This document shows, in pieces, positions 13,009-25,000 of a DNA stretch of 64,000 bases. The notes below the pieces were generated by a model that saw only the letters and a program-made list of their open reading frames with translations, had not been told where the DNA came from and ran no database searches. Each line of letters starts with the position of its first letter. Position 1 is the stretch's first letter. The DNA is from Timema cristinae. Its lineage: Eukaryota > Arthropoda > Insecta > Phasmatodea > Timematidae. The position numbers were made by a program, and so were the translations under genes. The DNA is taken from positions 51,364,587 to 51,428,586 of the forward strand of contig JBCFYV010000100.1 in NCBI GenBank assembly GCA_039000515.1, in the 5' to 3' direction.

Positions 13009-16000
13009 AGCCCAATAATTACTCACCCATCAGAGAACCGAACCAGAAGCAAGTTATGAAATTCATCCTCGTATCCAGACCACGGGGATAACCGTAGTTA
13101 CCATCAAGATCAAATTCCATCCTGGACCATATGGCGGATATGTTGGGCCATTTCTTTGCCAGATTCAAGAAGAGGACCTTATTGGAGAACATCACTCCGT
13201 AGAAAACCGCCAGACCTGGCAAGGAGAGATTCAAAAACAACATTATAACTGGAGGTTTAGGGGCACTTGACGAACCGTGAACGTTACACGGGGAAACGCG
13301 TCTTACCACCCGTCCGTCCGGGATAATCTACCAGAGGAAGAGAAGAACCAGATATAATCTATAGGAAATATTCTCTTCCATTTTTAGCGTAGAGGGAAAA
13401 TATAAAACCATGTGGGCTTACACTCTTATGTATTAATTATATTAATGTATCAGGGATAAATAAGTTTGAATTTAGGGGAAATGTATTCGCATTTGCGTGG
13501 CGGTAGAGAGAAAACCCACTTAGGGAAAACCACTTTCAGTACGCCCCACTTTCAGATGAGATAGAAACTTGAAATTTGGCAAATTGTTAGCTTCTAGTCT
13601 GTAACCGACGGGAAAATTACAAAAAGTTAAAAATTATAATTTTTAACCCCCGAAAAAAAATCCAAAATGGCGGAGCAACTTTAAAGTCGGTGAAGACCTT
13701 TCTTTGGACTAGACTAGACTAGAATGCCGATGGTGGGGGATTGGGGCACAATTCCAGTCGGGTATACCCAGGGTAATTTTGAGAAACTAGTTTTCTACGT
13801 CTAATAAAAACTTTACATATGACCAGATTTAAATGTGTGTACTTCAGGTCCAAGGACAGCTACACGTAGTCAGTCGGAAAGTCAGTATCAGGATCAGGAA
13901 AGCTACACGTACTCAGATGGAAAGACACAGCTCAGGATCAGGGAAAGCTACACGTAGCTCAGGATCAGGGACAGCTACAAGTAACTCAGGTTCAGGGACA
14001 GCTACACGTAACTCAGGATCAGGGAAAGCTACACGTAGCTCAGGATCAGGTACAGCTACAAGTAAATCAAGATCAGGGACAGCTACAAGTAGCTCAGGAT
14101 CAGGGACAGCTACAAGTAACTCAGGTCCCAGGACAGCTACACGTAGCTAAGGTTCAGGTACAGCTACACGTAGCTCAGGATCAGGTACAGCTACAAGTAA
14201 ATCAAGATCAGGGACAGCTACACGTAGCTCAGGATCAGGTACGGCTACAAGTAAATCAAGATCAGGGACAGCTACAAGTAGCTCAGGATCAGGGACAGCT
14301 ACAAGTAAATCAAGATCAGGGACAGCTACAAGTAACTCAGGTTCAGGGACAGCTACAAGTAGCTCAGGATCAGGGACAGCTACAAGTTACTCAGAATCAG
14401 GGACAGCTACAAGTAACTCAGGTTCAGGGAAGCTACAAGTAGCTAAGGTTCAGGGACAGCTACACGTAACTCAGGATCAGGGAAAGCTACACGTAGCTCA
14501 GGATCAGGTACAGCTACAAGTAAATCAAGATCAGGGACAGCTACAAGTAGCTAAGGTTCAGGGACAGCTACACGTAGCTAAGGTTCAGGGACAGCTACAC
14601 GTAACTCAGGATCAGGTACAGCTACAAGTAAATCAAGATCAGGGACAGCTACAAGTAGCTCAGGATCAGGGACACCTAGAAGTAACTCAGGTCCCAGGAC
14701 AGCTACACGTAGCTAAGGTTCAGGGACAGCTACACGTAGCTCAGGATCGGGTACAGCTACAAGTAAATCAAGATCAGGGACAGCTACACGTAGCTCAGGA
14801 TCAGGTACAGCTACAAGTAAATCAAGATCAGGTACAGCTACAAGTAGCTCAGGATCAGGGACAGCTACAAGTAGCTAGGATCAGGGACAGCTACAAGTAA
14901 ATCAAGATCAGGGACAGCTACAAGTAGCTAAGGTTCAGGGACAGCTACACGTAGCTAAGGTTCAGGGACAGCTACACGTAGCTCAGGATCGGGTACAGCT
15001 ACAAGTAAATCAAGATCAGGGACAGCTACACGTAGCTCAGGATCAGGTACAGCTACAAGTAAATCAATATCAGGCACAGCTACAAGTATCTCAGGATCAG
15101 GGACAGCTACAAGTAGCTCAGGATCAGGGACAGCTACAAGTAAATCAAGATCAGGGACAGCTACAAGTAGCTAAGGTTCAGGGACAGCTACACGTAGCTA
15201 AGGTTCAGGGACAGCTACACGTAACTCAGGATCAGGTACAGCTACAAGTAAATCAAGATCAGGGACAGCTACACGTAGCTCAGGATCAGGTACAGCTACA
15301 AGTAAATCAAGATCAGGGACAGCTACAAGTAACTCAGGTTCAGGGACAGCTACAAGTAGCTCAGGATCAGGGACAGCTACAAGTTACTCAGAATCAGGGA
15401 CAGCTACAAGTAACTCAGGTCCCAGGACAGCTACACGTAGCTCAGGATCAGGGAAAGCTACACGTAGCTCAGGTGGACAAATGTTATCTAGTCGTCTTCA
15501 TTGATGATAAAACACCTCTTTTCATAGAGGAAACAAAGAAAGATGACGATGAAGTCAATTAATTGCTCCAAAAGTAAAAAGTTGTTTTAGGAGTGTGTGT
15601 TGCCAAGAAAACTTAAATGCTTAGATCCTAATCTATACTAGAAGTGCAACGCACCATTACATCGTGAAAGAAAAACCAATCAAAGCACCCATTGATGTAA
15701 ATACTAATTACTATCAAATTGTGTTATAATTTTATAATTTGTATGTAATTTAAATATGTAAACTTTTTACGGAATGTTACAGTATTTATAAAACAGAACT
15801 TTATTTTGAAATCAACCAAGTTGGTAGAATACAATATATATGGTAATTAGTTTTGTAAATTCCTGTAAAAATAGTTCACTGATTTTGATAGCAAGGTCCT
15901 TATGAGTGGCCTTTTATCCTGCTAGTATTCTACTATTCAGTTGTATTTTGGTTTTAAAAAGAGGCCTTTCACCAAGCCCTTCCAATCAAAATCAGCTGTA

Positions 16001-19000
16001 CACATATTTTTATTCGTATGAGTAGTATAAATAATATAATAAAAGAAAATTTGTAGACAATTTTTTTAAATCACACGTTACTAGGCTAAGCCTAAAAGCC
16101 GGTTTTAAAACCAATAGTTACTACTATATTATATTTTCTTCATTTTCAAGGAATATTTGAAGTATTACTTTAGTTGACAGATTTATAATATAACTGTTAC
16201 ACAATCGGACCAGTTATTAGGACAGAAGGGAAAAAACATATCGTTTACTAATATTCAGGATCTATTATAGAATATGTAAGCTACAAAGCTTGAGGGAAAT
16301 TCAATCAACTCAGTCTTCTATGCATTGAATATTATTGCTCTATTACTCGAAATATGAATTTCAGAAAAACTATTTGAATGAGTTATTAAAATTATTTAAA
16401 GTTTTATACTCGTCTTGGACTCTCAAGAAGATGGAAATTAAATACTTGAAGAGATTTAAAATGTGGCGCTGGAGAAGAATTGAAAATATCAGATGGAGAG
16501 ACAGGGTTGAGAATTAATATGTCCTAAGAAGATTGGATGAGAGAGAACCGTTTTGGATGTGATTCTTTGGAACAAAGCAAATTGGATCTGAAAATACTTA
16601 GGAGGAATTTTCTTTTACACGACATCATATAAGGCAAGGTTGAGGGAAAGAGGAGCTTAGGAAGAAGGAGTATTCTAATATTGGATGACTTAAAGGGAAG
16701 AAGAGAACTATGGGAGTGTAAGGAGGAGGCAGAGGACATTGCGCATTGGCGGTCTAAGTTCATTCGTTGAAAGTATATACTATTATACATTCAACGGTTC
16801 ACTGACAAAAGCAATGGATCTGCCGTAAGACAGAACCCTTGTATACTCAATTTAATTAAAATTGGCTAATTTAAACGTTAGGTTGGTCAATGGTGACTCA
16901 GTAAATATAGGTTTAAAAAAATGTAACCATTGTGAGTGACATAATTTTTCTAAGGGTGTATGGCTCAAAATTAATAATATAATAAATATATATATAGTAA
17001 TAGGTTTTCTTAAACCAAACTTGGAGCAGTGTATTAAATATAGATTAATTGTATATTGTAAGCACAGTGTTTACTCAAACTTTGAAATTTTGGCATCTAT
17101 TGCAAACAAATTTATAAAAACCAAATGAACAAAGATTTCATATTTGGAATGTTAGAAGTATTTGAAATAAAAATTATTTCAATGAACCTTTAACTAATTT
17201 CGTAAAAAAAATCTAAATAAATACTATATTCAATTAATTATTTTGTATACTCAGACGTGTGTAATAAATGGGGGAAGTAAATCAATTAATGCCGACTTCT
17301 TTTAACTTTATAATGTTACTTCATTCACATTAATATTCAATCTGAAACTCGTGAAAACTGATACTAGCTGAGGTGCTTCATATTTTGCCCCCGGATTTTG
17401 AAAATATATCTGAAACAACCCTGCAATAGCCGAAACAGAACGGCCTGGTCAGAGTAGAGCAGACAACTCATCCCTTCTCACTCCAAGTCACGAGCTGTCT
17501 GTCCTTGAAACCATAAACATGTCGCCAGTGGTTTTGGCATGATTGTACAGCTTATCGCCCTGACCCTTCACCATCTCACTTTAGGGATTGTTACCTGGCT
17601 CTTCGCCGTTTTCAAGGTGGCAAGTGCTACTATTGATGAAAGGATTTTTTTTCAATGTGGCTGAGTGTAATTGCATTTAATGTCTTTAGGGATGTGTGAA
17701 ATGTAATAATAGTGGAAATAACATTTTTATTATTTTAAAAAATGGCCCTACAACAGTTTAAAGATGGCAGAAGAGATGTAAATGGCAAAATTAATAAGCA
17801 TTCTAAGGCAATGAAACGCTTTTACAAGCGATTCGGAAATCCCAAACCGCTAATAAGTTGGTGAAATGACGTCAAACCTATATTATGTTGTTTAACTTAA
17901 ATAATTAACTTAAAAAAAATTAAATCTGGAACTAAATCCGGAACCTCCAGCTTATCACGTCAATATTTTACCACTGAACTATCTAGTGCTAATTCTGTGT
18001 TAGGGTCATTTATCGCTCATATTTTAAGACTTAGTCGGTAATAATTGCGTAAAATTGTCGGCCATTTAATAACAATCAGAAAAACACTCCATCGTTGATC
18101 CATAGTAGCTTTATGCTGCCGTTTAAACATTTTTTATTAATTCTAAATGGTTTGAAAGCTTATATTTGAGTTACGTTAATATGTATGCACAGTTGTGCAT
18201 TATGTTAAATAAATAAAGATAGATTACTTATTTTTGAGGAAATTATATTTCAAATGTTTGAGTGCCAAATCTATATTTTCACATTCTCTCTTTCAATCAG
18301 ATTCTCTCATTATCACACAAACACACACACACTCTCACATACACACACACTCACTAACTCTCACACGCGTTCTCACTCTACAAAACTCTTTCTTTAATAT
18401 AATCTTTTCTCATTCTCTCACTCACACTTTATCCCCGCTCTCACACACACTCTCTACAATCACATACACGCTCTATCACACAATTTCTCTAACATCACCT
18501 TTATTATACTCTCTCAACTGCTTTCTTTTTTTCAAATGTGCTCTGTCTCTCAAACGCTTTCTCTCTAGAACGTTCTATCTCTTAAACGCTCTATTTCAAA
18601 CTCATTCTCTCAAAATCTATGACTCAAACTATCTCTGTCTCTCAACCTCACTCTATCAAACCTACTCTATCTTTTTCAAAATCACTTTCTGGATTTCTCT
18701 TTCTAACTCTTGTTTTCAAACACTCTCTCTCTCTTATCTCTCTTAAAATATCGCTATAACTCTCTCTCAACCTAATTTTCTCTTTCTCTGAACTAATCTC
18801 TCCATTTTAACTTTCCCTCTTGAACTTTCTCTCACCTGCCCTCATATTTTCTCTCTATTTAACACAATATATCTCCCATAATTTTACACAAGACTGGTAA
18901 TTATTCCAGAGCATGGCTGCAATATAAGACTGGTTACTATTCTAGACCCGCCTCGGTGGCGTAGTTGGCTAACGCGTTATTCGTGTTGAGCTCTACTACT

Positions 19001-22000
19001 GAGGACGGGGAGATCGAGGTTCGAATCTCGGTCGGGTGAACTGGGGGTGGTTTTTCCTAAATGGTTTTCCACTCTCCCTCCACGTGAATGCGGGTTCACT
19101 TCCTTTAATTCAACCTTCCCAATTCCTAATCCATTAGCGTAATTAGTACTTAAAGCGTATAACCCGAGCGGGTAGTAAGACGCGGTTCTAATATTTTTTT
19201 TATTAAATGTTTGTAACTAAATGACTGTGCAATTAATTGTCAAATGAAGCATCCACACACATCCACTCTATATTAGTGATTCGTGGACGACGATGCTGGT
19301 CATACCAGGGGAAAGGAGGATAATCGTGTAGGGAGTGTCATTTGTGAAAATACTTTAGTGCCAGTATACATATTCCGGCCCCACACATGCGTATTATTCC
19401 CGCTCATGGGCCAGAAATGAAGAATGTCGAATTTAGAAGAAATGCCCTTACATTAACGCGGAAAACTAGGGGTGGGGGATCATTTATAGATAAATTATAC
19501 GGCGTAACACATGGACATACTCCCTCTTTTATCTTAAAATAGAGACATTTACTAAAAACTCAAAATTTGTGAAACTAAATCGTATACATTAGGGCAGAAA
19601 CACTATCAAAGAGCTTGAGTGGCGTTCTATATACATTAGGGCAGAAACACTATCAAAGAGCTTGAGTGGCGTTCTATACACATTAGGGCAGAAACACTAT
19701 CAAAGAGCTTGAGTGGCGTTCTATACACATTAGGGCAGAAACACTATCAAAGAGCTTGAGTGGCGTTCTATATACATTAGGGCAGAAACACTATCAAAGA
19801 GCTTGAGTGGCGTTCTATATACATTAGGGCAGAAAACACTATCAAAGAGCTTGAGTGGCGTTCTATACACATTAGGGCAGAAACACTATCAAAGAGCTTG
19901 AGTGGCGTTCTATACACATTAGGGCAGAAACACTATCAAAGAGCTTGAGTGGCGTTCTATATACATTAGGGCAGAAACACTATCAAAGAGCTTGAGTGGC
20001 GTTCTATATACATTTAGGGCAGAAACACTATCAAGAGCTTGAGTGGCGTTCTATACACATTAGGGCAGAAAACACTATCAAAGAGCTTGAGTGGCGTTCT
20101 ATACACATTAGGGCAGAAACACTATCAAAGAGCTTGAGTGGCGTTCTATACACATTAGGGCAGAAACACTATCAAAGAGCTTGAGTGGCGTTCTATATAC
20201 ATTAGGGCAGAAACACTATCAAAGAGCTTGAGTGGCGTTCTATACACATTTAATAATAATAATGATAATATTTAGCACCGTGTCTTACTACCCGTTTGGG
20301 TTATACGCTTTAAGTACTAATTACGCTAATGGATTAGGAATTGGAAAGGTTGAATTAGAGGAAGTGAACCCGCATTTGCGTGGAGGGAGAGTGGAAAACC
20401 ATTTAGGAAGAACCACCCCCAGTTCACCCGACTGAGATTCGAACCTCGATCTCCCCGTCCTCAGCAGTCGAGCTCAACACGACTAGCGCGTTAGCCAACT
20501 ACGCCACCGAGGTGGGTCTATACACATTTGACCACTGGAATTATTCATATATCTTATTTACACTAATGTTGTAGAGATGAGAGAGGTAAAATTCAGAGAA
20601 AAGGTATCCACATTGGTGTGGATAGAAACTGCAAGCAACCTACCCCAAATGTTCGCTAACGATTCGTAGTGACCTACACCAACATACTCTCTCAGGAGGT
20701 TATTCATCTTCTTTGCTGTGTGGTGGCTCTAGACGGAGCAAGTTTTGTTAGCTATTCACTATTCATGACAACATGAACACGAATGTTGTACAAACTCTTG
20801 CCTGAGTTATAGAGAACACATGACCCCCTGCAGCTACTTCGCGTGAAGGGTACCGCGGTCCAGTGGTCGCCGTCAGTCCGGTGGCTGGGGGTGACCCTGA
20901 ATGCGAAATGCAGCTGGGACCCGCACCTGCGTTCGGCGGCGGGTAGGGCCAGGGGCGTCATGTTGAAGCTGGCTCCACTTTTGCGCCCGGTCAGTCCGTT
21001 GAAATACGGTCACAAGATCAGGCTTTTCCTGCTCTGTGTGATGTCCATCCTTCTCTATTCCGCTCCCGTATTTTCCGATCTCCGTAGATACAGATACAAC
21101 TATCTCCGTTCTGTATACCACCGGTTCCTTCGCTTGATCCTCAGGGCTCCGCCCCGCGTCCCAAACCGCGTTCTCCTGACCATGTCAGGCTTCCCATCCC
21201 TGGACAGCCGTATCCGCGGGCTGGCGGTAAGATTTTTCACCCGAGCGCAGGCCAGCTCCAACATGATCGTCAGGGGCATCGGCGATTACGACGCTCCTGG
21301 TGGCCATCCCTACCGCCGAATCAGGGACGGCGTTGTGAATCCCCGGGTCGACGACGGCAGGTGACCTCGGAGTCGAATCTGGGGAGTCTTGACCCCCCTT
21401 CTAGTCGTGTGAGACTGGGAGGGGAGGCCATATAGCGGGCGATGCCGGCCAATAGGCCGTGTTAGGAGAGATTGGGTGGGTAGATGGGGGAACGGGGGGG
21501 GCATGAGTGTAGTGAACCCATCTACCAACCAAACATGGCTGACCAGGTCTTATGTGCCGTATGGGGGAGAACAACAAACCCCCCACAATATGGGAAGTGC
21601 GCCCTATTTGGGGATACAACAAACTGCATAAACTTTTATTATTTTCGATATTAATGTTATTTTCAAGAACCCCAAGGGGTTGGGAAAAATTATTATTTTC
21701 AATTTTGTGCTTATTAATATGTATGTAAATAGATATTAAGTGAAAATAAATAAAAATCCTTATGAAAGAAAGAAAGAGAACACATGATCATTGACAAATA
21801 ACACAAAACAACAACGCACGTGTATCCACGGATGGCAGCATTTTGTGGTGACCGTCTCTAAGGAAATGTACCTTGAAAGTTTAGTCCACATACAGTAATC
21901 TCAACAGTTGTTGAATATGTGTCATGATTATTTTACCATAAGGAGAGAAAAGATTATCTATTTCTAGGACACCCTTGACAGATATTTAACAACTGTTAAG

Positions 22001-25000
22001 ATTATTATGTGAAGAAGAATAAACTATGTTTCTTCTGTTGATATAAATTGTTGTGATTTATATTGTAAAAAAAAAATGTTATTAAAAATGAAAAAGAAAA
22101 AAAAAAGTGCCCTAAAATTATCAATCTCTTTCATTCGAACTTAAACAATTATTTTTTCCTTGCTTTAATCTAAATTTTTTAATATATAAAAGTGAATATA
22201 GGCTTAAAATGTATAGTACACATTTTGTTTCACCTTAGATTAGGGGCCCTTCAAGTATTACGTTAGCACCTTGTGGGTGGAGGGCGGAGGTGGGATTAAG
22301 CTTTGCTTATTTTTGCTGACAAAAGGGAAAGGGGGTTAAAATTGTGCTTACGTAAGACAGAGAAAGACGGGCAACATTGAGGGAGGGTGCATTGCAATCC
22401 GCTTGGACTTCGGACAGCTCTGAAGATGCTGAGAGGCTAAACTAGGAAGAAGTGGAGGATTCTATAAAAGTTGTCCTAAGCTTGAGTGACTTAGGTCCCT
22501 CCAAATAGAAACAATAATAATTGAAAGTGTTGAGACGGGGATTCAACGGCCTTGGTCATCGGATTAAATATAATTTAGGACTTAAGGTTGTTTTCCTATA
22601 AATATAATATTCATGTATTCATTAATAATACTTTTTTTTATACCATCAATTAAAGATTAATTTTAATTTTTAACTTTTATAATGTCATAACTTGTTTTAG
22701 GTTTACCTGTTCAATAAATTTAAATTCATTGTATTTCACTGTTAATTGTCAATTATTTTGTAATATTTAATTTACACCTTCATGTTACTAACACTTACTA
22801 GTAATTTTCATGAATTGCACGAATTTTCAATATCTTTTTCCATTACGCCTGATTACCTGTTCAGGATATAGGCAAAATTACATATAAAAAAGTTATTCCT
22901 GTGAATGAATTAAAAGAGTTGATTAATCTTATGTAACCAAAGAAGGGGGAGGGGGGAGACATTTGGTTATTTTTGCTTACAAGAGGAGGAGGGGTTAAAA
23001 ATAGCCAAAATAGTGGAAACGTAATAATTGAACGTCCCCTTAAACACGTTTATATAATAAGAAAAACCAAGTAACTTTGTACAAATAAATATGATATATA
23101 AGTATTAAACTATAATATAGTTTTCTAAAAAATTATCACATAGTTGGATTCATTGTATCTCAGACATATGATGCTATTTCTACTTCAATGATTAGGCAAT
23201 TTATTTCAAAAATACTATACAATTGTATAACCAATTTTAACAAAATGATGATATTTAAAAAATATATAAAATTATGAGAATATGAGTATCAAGCCTTTCT
23301 GTAATCCGTCTATAAATAAGTACTAATCTTTTCAAAACTGTACCTTAAACACAAGTCAAATATTTTAGAACCTTTATTTACACTAATTTATTTATTACGT
23401 TTTACCATATGTCGGCTAATCAACTTGACTATGGAACCATTTACTAACTTCAGAGTTAGATGAAAATCCAAACGATCCATTTCCTTTCTGTCGCACGCCG
23501 GATGAACTGTGAAATGTCTCAGAACTGTCGCAAGAACTACCTTCATCTGGAACATGGCGTACTTGTAGCCAACACATTTTCTCAAACCGCCGGAAAACGG
23601 AAGAAAACTGTACGGATGTCGACCCTTGGAGCGCTCCGGTGAGAAGTTCTCCGGGTCGAACTCATCTGGGTTCGGGTAGATCTTGGGGTTGCGATGTAGA
23701 GAATATATACCAAACAATACGTCACAACCTTTAGGTATAGTATAGTTTGTTATTTTGATATCTTCAGTTGTATTTCTTGGTACGAAGGGCACCGCTGGAT
23801 AGAGACGAAGCGATTCTTTAATAACTTGTTCTGTGTATTTAAGGTTGTTTAAATCCTCCATTGATACTGAACGCTCCACGTCATCTCCGAAAACAGCGTC
23901 AATTTCTTCTAGTACTTTCTTCTGAATATCCTGGTGAAATCCTAGTAGCATCATTGTTAAACTCAGGCTGTTTGCTGTTGTATCCAACCCTGCCATGATC
24001 ATGTAGTTTATTTCTCCTATGATCTCTTTCTTTGAGAAGAAACATTCATTATTTTCTATCATTTCAATGATGGAATCTATTAACAAGGGCTGGTCTCGTT
24101 TATTAAAGTTATTCGATTGTTCTTTTGTCTGAATTGAATCCTTAGTTCGTTCGCGGTACTGCTTCATCTTATTATTGATGAGCTCGTTACAAAAGGAAGT
24201 CATGTAGGCTGCATTTTCTGTCATTTTCTTGTGGTAGGATGTTAAACGAACTATAATGGGATTGAGGAGCCAAGGTTTTAAGAACATTTGTGTGCCAATA
24301 CCAAGATAAGTGTTCATAGAATCGATAAATTTATCACTTCCTTTATCTTGAGAATTCATTTCTACACCTATAATGGTTTCACATATGCTATCAAAAGCAG
24401 CTCTAGCAAAATAATGTAAAATATTGATACTGGTAGTAGTGTTTGGATCCTGTTTTAAACAATTAACTAAGATGTTGCTCTTTTTATTAAATACCTTAAC
24501 AAAATATTCAAAATAACGGTAATGAAACGAAGAAAGAATAAACTTCCTGTGAATCCTCCATTGCTCTCCTCCAATTGCAATTAAACCATCTCCTAACGGA
24601 TATATATCGGCCATATTCTTTATTCTTTCCCTTTCTAAACACTTATCACTGTTCATTATTATTTCTAGATCACGCGGATCCGACAAAAAAACTATTAAAT
24701 ACGGTCCAGCCCAGAATCGAGCTGTTGGTAAATATTTCCTTGCAAGACTTACGTATTTTTTATACGATTCTTCTTGAGTCCAGGCCAAGACATCCAGGAT
24801 ATTTCCTATTAGTGGATATGCTTTTGGTCCTGGTATCTTACTCGCCAGTTTCCTGATATGTCTGCGCTGCCACCACAGTTTTAATAAATAGAAAAAACTC
24901 ACAAGCGTAGTTAGTAAAATCAAAACAACATGATTTAGAATTAGAAGCGACATTTTAAATGCAATTATTTTTATATAAGTCTTTGTGCATAATGCATTAA

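Noticed and set aside
13833..14150. Ser/Gly/Thr-repeat protein frame
   Set aside because: It is the translation of the 27-bp minisatellite, open because the period is a multiple of three. Stop-containing unit variants end it and no gene context exists.
18234..18746. 170-codon open frame
   Set aside because: It follows from CT/CA-rich low complexity with few possible stops; there is no protein-like composition.
19586..20251. Regular repeats as a possible CRISPR array
   Set aside because: Whole 47-bp units repeat with no variable spacers, and the genome is eukaryotic. It is a minisatellite.
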